Assembly (NCBI GenBank): GCA_001600175.1
Contig: BCJC01000001.1
Location: 4,201,652 to 4,265,651 of the forward strand
DNA length: 64,000 nucleotides
Direction of reading: 5' to 3'
From: Erythrobasidium yunnanense
Taxonomy: Eukaryota > Basidiomycota > Cystobasidiomycetes > Erythrobasidiales > Erythrobasidiaceae
A model generated the notes under the pieces. That model was not told where the DNA came from. It saw only the letters and a list, made by a program, of their open reading frames with translations, and did no database searches. Made by a program: the position numbers and the translations under genes. The number at the start of each line of letters is the position of its first letter. Positions within the stretch are counted from its first letter, which is position 1. Below are positions 11,803 through 23,040 of this stretch, piece after piece.

Positions 11803-13359
11803 TCAATGAACGCCTGCAGAACGCAATAGAGACATTAGTACTGATCAATCTGTTCCACTTGGGGAAGCTACTTACGGGCATGTGTGCTTCGCTTCACTTT
11901 GACGAAACGCTTTGATTCTGCTGCAAGGCTCTCGTCGACAGCTTCGAACTCGGCAGCTTCTTCAGCTTCGATCTGAGCTTCTTGAGCATCTACCGCAGCT
12001 TCTTCAGTAGCTGATTCCTCAACAGTGCTCTCCTCCACCTCTGGTGCCGCCTCTAGCTCCGCTTCGACTGAATGCTGTGGGGCGTCCTCAGCTGCGCTCT
12101 CAGCCTCTACCTGCGCATCGGCTGGAGTCTCTGCATCCGTGCCGACTTCAGTGACGTCCTCCACGGGTGTAGCGTCCTCCTCCTGCACTTGTGATGCTTC
12201 GACTACATCATCCGCAACTTCGGCAATTGGCTCTTGTGCTGGCTCAGCGGTCTCGGGTGCATCAGCAGCCTCATCAACAATTTGTTCTGCCTCTTCTTGA
12301 GTTGTAATGACTGGCTCCTCCTCGCTTGTAACAGCATCGGTGGTTTCTTCGGTTGCGGGTTCCTCGGCGGCGAGCTCTGGGGTCTCTTCTTCGACCGCGG
12401 GAGCGGTCTCGTCTTGAGCAGCAGCTGACTCATCGACAGCCAGGTTCTCAACAGGTGTCCCTTCGACAGGTGTGTCCTCTGCATTTGCTTCTTGGACAGG
12501 TGCTTCTGCAACGGGTGCCTCATCGACTGATGCATTATCGGCTACTGCAGGCTCCTCCTCGTTGGTAGCAGAATCTTCCTCTCCGGTCGCATTCTCCTCA
12601 ACAGCGGCCTCAGGTGTCTCTTCGGCAGTCTCTACGGGGGCTTGAGCGCTGCGTCACAGAGAGGTTGTCAATAACTGCTGTTGCGATACGATCTGTTGAC
12701 GTAGACTTACGTCTCGTTGTCGGTGTTGTCCGTGTTGTCGGTAAATACAGAGTCGACAGCTTCGGTATCCCCCTCATTGTCCTCGGCCGACGAGGCGAGC
12801 TGCTGCTGCTGTACGGCATTGGTGTCTTCACTTGCTGTTGTGTCTTCGCTTGCGTCAACGGTGTTCAGCTCGTCGGCGACGGATGCGCTGGCGAAGTATA
12901 CAGTGTCAGTTTCTTGCGAGTCGTCCTCGATGATCCTTCAGAGACTCACTCAGCACCGTCAGTGCTGTCATCTGCAGCCTTGCTGAGCTCTACCGAATTT
13001 AAGTTTGTCTTCTGGTCGTCCGAAGAAGAGCCTCTGTGCAGCTCGATCGCGTCCGTAGAGATAGAGAAGAGTGCCAAGATGAGGAGCACGGCAACACCGC
13101 CAATAACACCCCACTTCAGGTATCTCTTGCGTTGTTGTTGCTTGCGTCGTGCTACGATGGACGCAGCTGCTCCGCTTGATGCGGGATGGACGTACTCTCC
13201 CTTCGACATGGAAGTATCGTCTTCATCGTAATCGTTGAAGTTCCAGTCTGCGAAGTCACCATACTGATCAGGACATGTGTATTCCAGAGGGATGCGAGCG
13301 TACGCACCATTGTCGCGTTCATACGATTCCTTTCGGCTGTTGTTGCTGTTGAACGGCAT
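11803..13359 (-). CDS. Single-pass membrane protein with long acidic Glu/Ala-rich tail
   Basis: Four exons (13359-12950, 12887-12711, 12648-11876, 11813-11803) give 456 residues, ending THARVH. Residues 1-75 are soluble and end in a basic run (RRKQQQRKRYLK); one transmembrane helix follows (WGVIGGVAVLLILALFSI). The remaining 350 residues are extremely rich in Glu, Ala, Thr, Val and Pro with degenerate repeats of the type EAPVAEAPVQEA or EEPATEETTDA. The basic side next to the helix predicts N-in topology with the acidic tail in the lumen or outside (positive-inside rule). No known domain is visible. A donor GTAAGT just before an apparent in-frame stop shows the last 11-nt exon is spliced on. 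The function is unknown; an acidic low-complexity lumenal region could buffer ions or act as a spacer. Confidence 0.65.
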
Positions 13360-15244
13360 GATTGAGGTGTGGTTCTCTCGGGAAGGGAAGGTATGATAGA
13401 GAAAGTAGGATGTATGTGTATGTGTATGTGTGTAGAAAGAGTGTCCTGCGGCGAGATGTGAACAGTCAGCTCAGGCTTCCTCAGGGTCTTTCACGGCCAT
13501 GGCCAGGGCGTACAGATCTTGAAATTTCGCTTGGGAATTCAGAGGAAAGCAGAGAGAGAAAGCAAAGATGTAACGATTGTGAGTGTTGCGCTGCGAAGGG
13601 AATATGCTAGGTCAGTCAAGTCAGGAAGCTGAAAGTGCGACACACGGGAGCACGGGACTGCCTGATGTTTTGACTGATTAGGGTTCTCAGGGACGGGAAT
13701 GCGCGATAGGGCAGAGGCACGGGCTAGCACAACATACTGACTAGTGAGCACAACATCGCAAGTACTAGGCATAGCGTGATGTCGCTACATATCTGCCCGG
13801 GCAAAGCACTTTACACGACTTGTCTGATGGCGACCCGTCCTAAAAAATGCTAGGATCGACTGCCCTGACCTGTCTACATACATCTATAAAGCTCTGAGAC
13901 AGGAGAGAGACATCCGTCGATAAGACACGGCTCAGACCGCACCGATCGATCCTTCTGCCGTATCAATTGAGCATTCTCTGCAAATGTTGGCTCTGTCGTA
14001 CTGGCATGCAGTGCCCTGATGTATACGATGTATCGCTAGTCATGATACTTATTGTCAATTGAAGCCGACGCTGCCAAAGATCTGGTGTGGAAATTCTGCT
14101 GTCAGGAGGCTCGTCTCGGCAGATCGAGGTTACTGTCGGTAGAGTCCGTGCACTCTCAGATATCTGTGCTGGGGAAAGCAGGCTGAAGGAGGAAGGGGAT
14201 AAGAGAGGCCATGAGCAGCTTCATCGCGATGTGCGAGCTCGGACTCTGGGAGGGAGTGGCAGACGAGAGAAGGGTAGAGAAGTGAAGTCAAAGTACAGGA
14301 GTCAGTATAATTGTCTCCCAGCGACAAGGAATGCAGAGGTCGAGTCTGTAGATTCTTGGTTCCGCGATCGGCTACCTTAACCCTGAGCATCGGGGACAGA
14401 GGTAGAGGGTGCAGTAGAGTCGTGAGCTTCGAGAACGTACGTGTTTATAATTGCAGTTTTCCTGGACAAGGCGGTCTATTCCGATATTCAGGAATACGTA
14501 AGAAGCCAACCTCAAGTAGCGGCAGCGGTCTGTTGAATCAGCAGACACTTGCACCTGTTTCTCCTGAAATCATGACGATATCATTGTTTTTCGTTGTATT
14601 GGAATTAAGCTACCTAGCTGCCTAGCTAGCTGTAAAGGGAGAGAAGTGGAAAGAGGAATTAAAGAGGGAAAAAGAACAACGCGAGATGTTTCTCTCTAAC
14701 TGATAGATAGCTACAAGTGCATTGTAAGATTTTGTTTAGGTAGAAAGAAGGATCAGAAGAAGTAGGAAAGTATTAAAAGATAGAAGGGTTTTTGAGAGGA
14801 GGAAAGAGGAGTGCGGAAATGACAGCGAGCTTTGCTCTTCCTTCTACTTTTGTGTACTACGTAAGGGTATAGAGGGTACCGATGCATAACAGAAAAGGTG
14901 AATAGAAGACAGCTGCTGTTCTGGATGAAGAGGGGCCGACCAAAGTGATTCGTGCCATGCTTGTGATTGCATCTTCCTTGAAGACGCTCACAAGCGTGAC
15001 TCGGTCACATTGGGCCGACGGAGAAAAGATATAATTGAAACTGTCCTGGACTCGAGACTGTCTCGATGGAAGATAGCCAATAAGAACAGGAAAAATGGGT
15101 TTGTTCAAGATGTGAAGAGGTGAGGGAGAGATCTTGCATTTTGTTCGGGAAAGGGAATCGTAGCAGTCTTCTAGCACGTTTGGAGTACTTTTTCGTGATC
15201 GTCTTTTTTCTTTCTTTCGTGAAATAGGGACTAAGGGTGTGCGC
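13360..15244. other. Gene-poor region of 1.9 kb
   Basis: The interval separates the start of the acidic membrane protein gene from the 3' end of the RRM gene, both minus strand. It holds a short TG-rich tract (GTATGTGTATGTGTATGTGT at about 13411-13432) in the likely 5' leader, and a purine-rich stretch from about 14630 to 14830 in the probable 3' region of the RRM gene. No open frame has family motifs or consistent splicing. I found no tRNA boxes or known small RNA. It is the longest stretch without a gene in the left half. Confidence 0.5.
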
Positions 15245-17243
15245 TTAAGCTGTGACGCACAACACAAATTTTAATATCAACGCTTTGATCGATGTCGGAA
15301 AAGATAAACTTACCAGCTACGGCCTCGGCAGCAGCGCCCTCTGGAGCTCCATCGGTTTCTGCGGTGCCAGAGTCGTCAGGGTTTACTGTTCGAGTCATGA
15401 CATATCGTGAGGAGAAAGAGGAGACGAGTGGGAGGATGCGGAGAGAGTACATGAAGAGCATTGAATAAGACGAAGAGCAGTGGAAAAGACCAGAGATGTT
15501 ACATTAGCTTCCTTGTCCATCTTTCGTCGGAGAAAGTAAAGGGAAAGGAAGAAGAAGTAAAAATAGGAGAAATAAAAAGGGCAAAGCCAAAAGCAAAGCA
15601 AGAAAAGAAAAAGAAAAGAGAGAGAGAGCGAAAAGAGCGAGAGAGAAGGGAAGCGAACGAAAGGAAGGGAAGAAAGATCACTCACCATCGTTCTCCTTTT
15701 CGTTCTGTTCATTCTCGTAGCCCTGTCTAGCCTGGAGTCTGAGGACTTTCTCCTTCTTCTCAGCAGCCTCTCCTTCCTCCTTCTTGACTTCACCCTCTTC
15801 GGACTTGATAGCTCTAGGAGTGATCTGGACAGTGATTTCTTTTCCGTTAAGAGTGTCGATGGTCTTCTTCTGCTCGTCTTCGGAAGAGACGGTCACGAAG
15901 GCATAGCCTCTTCCTTGGCCTTTGTGAACACCAAACTTCCAGACGGGGATACTGAGAGACGAGTAGGAGATGCTGGAACTCTTGAGGAGATCTTCAATGG
16001 CGGACTGGTCGTACGAGTAAGGGAGGTTTCGGACGAAGACGAGCTGGAAAACACAAGGAGAAGGAGTAAGTATGGAACACCAAGATCGAGATAGTGAAAA
16101 AAAAGAATGAAAGAAAGAGGAGGGAGCCACTCACAGTCTTCGATGGTTCGCCTCTCTCCTTTTTCTGTCTAGGTGCTCTAGCCTGACCTCTTCCACCTCT
16201 CTTTCCACCTCTTCCACCCTTAACAGCCTCCGTAGCAGCTCCCTCTACAGCAGTTCCAGCAGCAGAGCTCTCTTTTGCAACTTGATCAGTGATGGCTTTT
16301 ACGCTCAACTGGCCGTTCTCAGCGGCATCTTCAGTCTTCACGACCACGTCGTCGCCGAGAACATCAGGGTCGTCGGCACTGCGGCGTGCTCGTCCACCTC
16401 GTCCAGCACCGCGTCCTTTGCCTCGTCCGCGCTACAAATAGAAATTTAGATCAGGTCTCAGGTGACAAGGAGAAAGGCGAAGAAGAAAGACGTACACCTC
16501 GTCCCTTGCTGTTGCTTCTCTCTCGGGGAGGTCTGACAGTGGCGTTTCTGGGAAGCGTAGATTGACACAGGATGGATGGAGCGTGACAATGTAAAAGGAA
16601 GGGTAGGCGGCCAGACGGAGAGGAAGATGAAAGAGAAGAAGAAATTAGATTGACTACTTCTCAATAAAGGGAAAGAAAGAAGCATTCTTACCCTTGGATG
16701 TCACCCTCTTCAGTTGATCCAGCTTCGCCGGCCTTCTTGAATGTGACATGACCGTAACCTAGAGCTTCTGATCCTCTGAGAATGACCTGAGCTTCGAGGC
16801 TATCCGCGTTGGAGAGCGTTATATAGAGAAATCGAAAGAAAAGGCCAAAGATGACGAAGTTGGATGGGAACGAAAGATGAGAGCAAAAAGGTTTGAGAGG
16901 AATCGTGTAAAGGAGAGAAGAGAACGTACACATCACCAATCTTGTCGCTGATTCTCTTGAAGTTTGGATCTGTGCATGTGAAGACGAAGGATCCGACGAG
17001 GACCTGGCAGCATCACAATAAACCCACAGTCAGCTCACTACTCTAGAGCATGTATCGTTATTCATCCAAAGAGACGAGAGCTAATTTGTCTGTTCGAAGT
17101 TGATGGCTGCTGCTGCTGGGGCCTGACCTGACCCCGCCGACGTCGTTCGAGCAGGATCTTTGGCCAGGATAAGGGATAAGAACAGGATGGTATTGTCTTA
17201 CCTTCTGGTCCTCAGATGATGCGTTCACTTGATCTGCTGACAT
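15245..17243 (-). CDS. RNA-binding protein with two RRMs and a central RGG/Arg-rich region
   Basis: At least eight exons. The start (MSADQVNASSEDQK, 17243) is followed by RRM1 (VLVGSFVF, DKIGDVLEAQVI, GYGHVTF), then an RG-rich linker (RGRGKGRGAGRGGRARR), an acidic/Ala region, a second basic GGRGGKRGGRGQ stretch, and RRM2 (LVFVRNLPYSYD, LKSSSISYSSLSIPVWKFG, GRGYAFVTV). A Glu/Lys-rich tail ends EAVAA at the TAA at 15245-15247. RNP1 and RNP2 motifs are recognisable in both RRMs. The protein is probably an mRNA-binding factor; I cannot name an orthologue. The introns have long polypyrimidine runs on the coding strand, longer and more biased than in neighbouring genes. Confidence 0.75.
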
Positions 17244-17715
17244 GGTTCGTAGGCTGTTTTTCTACCAGCGAAAAGGGCGATTTGACGAGACGACGACGAC
17301 GACAACGACCAATGCATGAATCCAGATATATTAGCATTGACCGTGCATCGTTGTTATATTATTGTTACCTTTTGAATTGACTTGTTTTCTTTACTCTGCT
17401 TTGTCTCGTTTGGTTGGGAGGAAAGAGAAAGAGAGAGAGGATAACGAAGCGTCGACGACGAGAGCAAGGCCAGGAACAGCATAGAAGTATAGAGAAACGG
17501 GGCTGGAAATACTTTCAAGCAATACAGGAATACAATATATTCTACATGACTAAAACGTATAGCTGCTCAACGTAACAAACATGATCTATCTCTCCATCCA
17601 GAAATTTGGCCTTTGCAGCGTGATTCTTGCGCGAGAACGAGGGTGTAATGCTGAACATACAAGAGTCAGACTCAGTTCAAGTACAAGGAAGAATGAACCT
17701 ACTCTTGCTCTGCAA
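17244..17715. other. Spacer between bL34m and RRM genes
   Basis: About 470 bases with the promoter of the RRM gene near 17250-17500 (pyrimidine-rich on the minus strand, with a short CGA-type repeat at about 17288-17307) and the 3' flank of the bL34m gene. No gene is visible. Confidence 0.45.
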
Positions 17716-18159
17716 TCAATGGCTCAGATACCTCCTTCCCTTCATCCTGCGTCGGATAAGCACTTTACGGCCTCCTCTACTCCTCCTACGAGCTAAGAAG
17801 CCATGCCTTCTCTTCCTCACACGCTGAGATGGTTGATACTCTGATCCATAAGTCACGCACCGCCGTTGTTCAAGCGAGAGAAGAGACGGTGTCGATGTAG
17901 CGAGAATGCGAGAGATGGGAGATGATGAAGAGAGAAGCAGAGAAGAGGTCTTCGAGCGAAGAAGATGTGATGATGATGATGATGATGATGATGATGAGAG
18001 TGCTGATGTAGAAGCTAGATTCCTCTGGATTGTCCCAGCTTGACGGAATGAAGTCGTAGATTTGGGTGACGGTCGCGCAAAGACGAGTGTTCTCAATGGA
18101 GTATTGGATGTCCTGCTACTCTGAAAGAGCGATGATACTGCTCGACCTAGACGAGGCAT
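17716..18159 (-). CDS. Mitochondrial large-subunit ribosomal protein bL34m
   Basis: A single exon of 147 residues from the ATG at 18159 (MPRLGRAVSSLFQSSR). The C-terminal 45 residues are the bL34 signature: TYGSEYQPSQRVRKRRHGF, then the ARRRSRGGRKVL block and a basic end RRRMKGRRYLSH. The N-terminal 100 residues are Ser/Arg-rich and lack acidic residues, as expected of a mitochondrial presequence. An upstream in-frame ATG at 18291 (MEALAHLREV) would add 44 residues; I prefer the shorter form because its start better fits a targeting peptide. The presequence contains a run of about ten serines encoded by a TCA repeat. Confidence 0.92.
   Translation of the reverse strand: MPRLGRAVSSLFQSSRTSNTPLRTLVFARPSPKSTTSFRQAGTIQRNLASTSALSSSSSSSSSSHLLRSKTSSLLLSSSSPISRILATSTPSLLSLEQRRCVTYGSEYQPSQRVRKRRHGFLARRRSRGGRKVLIRRRMKGRRYLSH
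17968..17997. repeat. GAT/TCA trinucleotide microsatellite in the bL34m presequence
   Basis: About nine tandem copies of GAT read on the plus strand, which is TCA (Ser) on the coding strand. It lies in the part of bL34m that should be cleaved off after import, so length change would be tolerated. Confidence 0.85.
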
Positions 18160-18734
18160 CGTTGCGTGAAGACTGAAGTTAGCGAAAGAAAGAGCTTGTC
18201 CTTCTGAGAACTCAAGGGAAAGCGAAATGATACCTTTAGTGAGACGACGTCTCGAGGACGTCACTTCTCTCAGATGTGCTAGAGCTTCCATATTCTCCTT
18301 CTCCGACTGGCCTTACGAGCTCTCTGCCATCGAAAGCACGTCCTCAATCTGCCAAAACGTCTCTCTGTCCTTCCTTTCGCGACGTCAATGTACATTCCTA
18401 TAATGACATATCTCCTACCCTGTCTTCCATATGATGGATCCTGCTATGATGCCCCTTCCTTCTTCGTCAAAGACCGGTCGTACTGAGTCTTCTCGAACGA
18501 TGACAATGACACAGCGTCTCCTTAGGAAGGCTGTGATTTACTCCTGTATCTGTCAGGCGTCACTTCACAGTCCGCAATGCTAAGTCGCCAGAGCGCCGCA
18601 ATCTCCCTTTCTCCAGCCGGAGGCAGACCACGGTCTGTTGATATGCGCTGATTGCAGCTGACTAGATTTCTTCAGTGTTTACGTCTCTCTCGCAAGCTAC
18701 AAAGCAGAACAATACACAGCCCAAGAACGCGAAC

Positions 18735-19489
18735 ATGCCGAAAACGCCAACTACTCCCCGCTCTTTCCGATCTCCAGGGTTTCTGAGCCCATATGCACGA
18801 ACTCCAAACGACGCAGACAAGTTCCCTGCTCCCTCTCCTCAGCTGAAAGCCGAAGCTCGAGCAGCGATTCCACCTCCCATCTTGCTCGCCAAACCAATTT
18901 CCACCACCACAAAGCTAGCCATATCATCCACCAACCCCGCTGAGAACTCTTTCTATTCCTTATCAGGCGATTTCCTACGCTCTGGAGTGTATACATTCTC
19001 GAAATCGGGCAAACATCCCGTAGAAAATCCGCTGGATCATAAGGAAAAGGGAGAGAAGAAGGCGAAATGGTTGATGGTGCAATTCAATGTGGTTGTGAAA
19101 GAGGAGTCGAGCTGGACATGCGAGGTACAGATGAAGAGGCATGGAGGCCTTCTAGTCGGTAAAGACGTCCTGAACGGTGTTCAGAGCGGAGGCGAGGGCG
19201 CTTCGTAAGCCACTATCTTCTTTGCGGCTACACGTCCATCGTTGTGCTTATCCTTATACTACACAGCAAGCGAGGCGGCAAGTTTGTACTAACCCTCAAA
19301 CCGCCTTACTCGGAAAACGTCGATGGCGATACAGGTGATGATCCAAGAATTGCAATATCATACTTCTTCGAGTTCACAGAGAAACTCTACATGCAAGCCT
19401 TAGATGGGACAATGCCCTACTCTTTCTTGTTGACTAGAAACGTACACAAGGAGAAGAAGCGCGACAAACTCAGGAAGATATCTCACTAG
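18735..19489 (+). CDS. Conserved-looking protein of unknown function
   Basis: Two exons (18735-19204, 19267-19489) give 230 residues. The start MPKTPTTPRSFRSPGFLSPY opens a 70-residue Pro/Ser/Thr-rich disordered part with SP and TP sites. A folded-looking half follows, with alternating hydrophobics: DFLRSGVYTFSKSG, KWLMVQFNVVVKEESSWTC, then after the intron GGKFVLTLKPPYSEN, IAISYFFEFTEKLYMQALDG and a basic end KEKKRDKLRKISH. I recognise no family. It lies 131 bases upstream of the methyltransferase gene on the same strand. Confidence 0.55.
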
Positions 19490-19620
19490 ATGACTAGAAC
19501 GTTGTATACGATGTGAAGCTGAAGCTTGTTAGATATCGCATATAGTTTCGTGCGTGTTGTCCTTTACTCTTCTACGAACTTTCTGTTGTAAATCACTTAT
19601 TCTCACCCTCTCACTTACTG

Positions 19621-20769
19621 ATGTCTATCTCCAAGTACTTTTCTGCATCTCCTTCGAAGTCGAAGCGAGCCTTGAGCTCGACGAAAGAAGCCGGAGTCAA
19701 AGACAATAAACACGAAGTGATTCAGCTCTCGGACGACGAGGAGAAGCCATCGAAGAATCAAGAAGATTCTCATGAAACGCTAGAGCAGCTACAAGACCGC
19801 TGGCGCGTACTGTACACCGAGACGCTTCCCAAAGCTGCGCGTGACAAATCCGACAAGCAGACCAAATGGTCAGCTTCTTCAAAGCTGAGCTGGCAATGAC
19901 GGTGTTACTGATGTTAATATAACATGTACTTTGACCAGGCCCGTCTCGTTAGATCACTGCTTTGCAAGAATCATCCTCGACAACGCTGTTGGGATAGACA
20001 AGCCATGGACGCAAGCCATCAAGAGTCCAGCGATCAAGAACATGTCTGTAAAGCAACTCAAAGCGGCGCTGAAGCTGGGCAATGAGGTGCGGTTCCATCG
20101 GGCTTCATCAGTCTTGTCTACCGGAAAGCCCACTGACGCAATATACAGATTCTGGATGGCTCGGCGAACTTGGTAGAACTAGATGAGAAGAGCTTACAAC
20201 TACGCGGAAAGCAGAGTAAAGCCTCGAAAAGCTCTGCCCCAAAGAAGCGGTCACTGCCAAGCGATCTAGAGCAATCGAGCAGTCCATCGAAGAAAGCCAA
20301 AGAGGAGGACTCGAAGGAGCAGGAGGCTGAGGATGTTTCGCAAGATATGGAAGAGCTGGAAGCTATCATCGATAGTTCAGACAAGACCGACTTTCAGAAG
20401 AAATGCTTGAAGCTGCTCACGCAGATCCCTTCTGGCCAGTTCTCTACCTACGGTGAATTCAGACTGACTGATATAGTCTGATACATTATATACTGACAAA
20501 GAGGTGACGCTTCAGGCGCGATGTCCACATTTCTAGGCTCATCACCTCGAGCAGTGGGTAACGCCATGCGTGGCAACCCATTCGCACCTCGCGTGCCATG
20601 TCATCGTATACTAGCAGCCGATAGATCGATAGGTGGCTTCGGAGGGGATTGGGGTGCAAATGGCAAGCATGTCAATGAGAAGTTACAGCTGTTGAAGGCA
20701 GAGGGAGTCAAGTTTGATTCGAAAGGCAAGGTCTTGGGACGTATTTTCGAAGGCTTTCATAGCGTGTAG
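19621..20769 (+). CDS. MGT1: O6-methylguanine-DNA methyltransferase with N-terminal extension
   Basis: Exons 19621-19868, 19939-20086, 20149-20452 and 20516-20769 sum to 954 nt, 317 residues. The C-terminal third is the classic suicide methyltransferase: LLTQIPSGQFSTYGAM, SSPRAVGNAMRGNPF, the active site VPCHRILAADRSIGGFGG with acceptor Cys, and a closing GxxxKxxLLKxEG-like segment. The enzyme transfers alkyl groups from O6-guanine to its own Cys and is then destroyed. The 180-residue extension starts SISKYF (PIP-box-like), has VIQLSDDEE (a SUMO-interaction-type motif) and a folded segment (SLDHCFARIILDNAVG, AIKNMSVKQLKAALKLG). A basic/acidic linker with an SPSKKAK nuclear-signal-like run follows. 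Many fungal MGMTs are about 180-200 residues, so this one is long. Confidence 0.9.
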
Positions 20770-20855
20770 CAGGAGGCAAAAGTGTAGACGCTAGGATGTA
20801 GCATAGAGGGAAATGCCTTGGGGACGGGCCTTTTTTTTCGACAGCAAGCAGGAGC

Positions 20856-22464
20856 TTATGTACTACACTTCTTAGCCATGTTTCCATGCTCAAGAGCCAG
20901 TATAGCCTTTACAAGCTGAGCCTTGCTTTCCGTAGGCTTTGGAAATTGGTCCGCTTCATTCGCGATAGTCTGAAGAATTGGCTTGATCAGCTTGACAAAC
21001 AGAGACCACTCTTTCTTGAGTTGGGCGTCTATGGGATCATAGCGGCCGACAATGAACGCCCGAGACCGGCGAAAGTTCTGGATGCGGGTCCATGCGGCTT
21101 GCAGAGTAGCCTTTTCATTCGAGTATGCTAAGACGAAGTGGCCACCTTTCTTTGAGTTCGGAGCACCACCAAGAAGTGCCTTTCCGCGATGCCAGCCTTC
21201 GATCTTGAGTATAACGAGTCCTTTCTGTCTGATAACGGGCGTGTCGAAAGCAACACCGATAAGATCACCGATGGAATTTGAGAGAGGACAGGAATTGTTA
21301 GTCGCTATTGCTTGAAGGGTGCTGGCTGCATGGACTCGTGTCAGAGAAGTCCAGCCAGTCGGACCGGGCTTGGTAGACCACTCCACCCATCTGTCACTGG
21401 AGCGAGGAGCAGCAGGAGAAGGCAGGAGACCAGCCTTCGAGATAGTGTTTTGCGCAAACTCATTGACTTGCCGACTATCTAGCTGGTGAGCAGCTCCATA
21501 AGCGCTTAGCGAAGCCCAGAGCGCATAGGCTGTATCGCCAATTGTAATCAGTATAGTCTCTCGGCATTGTCTGCTTGTACCTCACCTAAGCCCTGACGGA
21601 TGATGTCCTGATGATACGCAGCAGTCAGCGGATCAGCAGCGGGCTGCAGCATAGTCTCTCCAAAGTTCGGAAGCTCTGCAAGGACGTGCTGAGGCCAGCC
21701 GACGAAGGTGCTATGTAGACTCAGGAAGACTAGCTGGTTGTCGGCACAGTATGCGAGGACTTTCGCCCATGCATGTTCGTTGCGTCTGCGATTCGTCCCG
21801 ATGACTATTCCGGAAGGTATCGCTGCCATGTCGCAGGTGCAGGTGCAAGCTCGTAGCTGTTTAGCGATATTTGTATCTAGAACTGCTGCTAGAGTAGTGA
21901 ATGTCGCGTTCTCGTGCCAGATAAACGGCCTGTCACCAATTGCTGACTTGACGTTCCGAACGGCTTTTTTCAGCATCTCCTGTTCGGCAGGATTAGCAGG
22001 CGCTTTTAGAGAACCTCCAGGCACGATCTTGATACTGGGGCGACCCTTGAAGGTCCCGTTCGGTAGAAGGGCTACTCCAAATGTGCGGACGACCACACTT
22101 GCCAGCTCTTTGTACGTGGAAGCGCCGCCCGAGCGCTGACCAGCAATAAGCAGGAGCTGGCGTGTCTTAGGCCATGACAGAAGGAGGTGCTCAAGTCTGC
22201 ACTGATCATCAAGCTCTCCGTCCCAGTTATCTGGCACGCGACAAAGGTGTTGTTAGCGGAGGCTACCTTGCTATCTAGTGGTCGAAGCTTACAGACTGTC
22301 ACTGTATCATCACCTGCTGTAAGTTCAGAGCAGACGTAGCTAGTGTAGTCTTGCATAGGCCAACGACAGATAAAGGCTTGTGGTTTGGCTCGTAGGTGAG
22401 CTATCCGACGGTCATTGAACCGTATCAGCTTTTGCGGAGGTGCAGAAGATTCCGATTTTGTCAT
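20856..22464 (-). CDS. Protein of unknown function
   Basis: Three main exons: ATG at 22464 to about 22290, about 22228 to 21590, and about 21535 to the TAA at 20856-20858, joining in frame to roughly 460 residues. Features seen: an N-terminal RFNDRRIAHLRAKPQAF, a QLLLIAGQRSGGASTY segment, an odd Cys cluster CTCTCD, SGIVIGTNRRRNEHAW, VFLSLHSTFVGWPQHVL, a later GKALLGGAPNSKKGGHF segment and a Lys-rich helical end. Secondary structure looks mixed alpha/beta; no signal peptide or membrane segment is visible. I recognise no domain. It is convergent with the methyltransferase gene, with only about 86 bases between the stops. Confidence 0.6.
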
Positions 22465-23040
22465 TATGCTTGTAGGTGTCAGTCAGATGAAGCATCAGCT
22501 CTTCTTTACCGTCCGAACACAGCACCAATGCAGGCCTGAAAGGGAGACAATCACGCTTTTCTTTCCAGAGAGCAGCACTGAAGTGCACGAAGAATGCAGC
22601 TTGGATTGCTCGTGTTTTCGTCCGGGTTTCGGTCTACTCAAGTCCTCAGTAGAGCCAGGAAGTTTCGTCAACAGCTACTGCTGCCATGGCTTGCTCATAC
22701 ACTCCTCAGACTTCATTCCTGAGGCATCCATGCTCCAAAGAAGTGAATCGTCATCAGCCGAAGGTGTTTGCGTGTCGCTCGGAACACGACGAAGGCAACG
22801 CTGCGTAGCCGAGATTCCACGTACATCATCCAAAATACACGTCTCCCATCTACTCTGCCGACTGATGACTGCAACATGCATACGTGGAACGGCTGATTCG
22901 CCTATAAAAGCTGCTCCTGCTTGACCTCTCTCTCCTTTCTGATGCTCCCACACCAGACAGCAACACATCCTGCATACTTCCACCACCGCTACACACCCAC
23001 TCGCAACATTTTCAGATACTACAGACCCAGAAGGTACAAT
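22465..23040. promoter_or_regulatory. Divergent promoter region with a TATA-like box at 22903-22909
   Basis: The interval lies between the start of the unknown gene (-) and that of the small membrane protein (+). TATAAAA at 22903-22909 is preceded by CC and lies about 130 bases before the plus-strand ATG, a reasonable TATA position with a short leader. Other open frames here look like chance. Confidence 0.5.
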
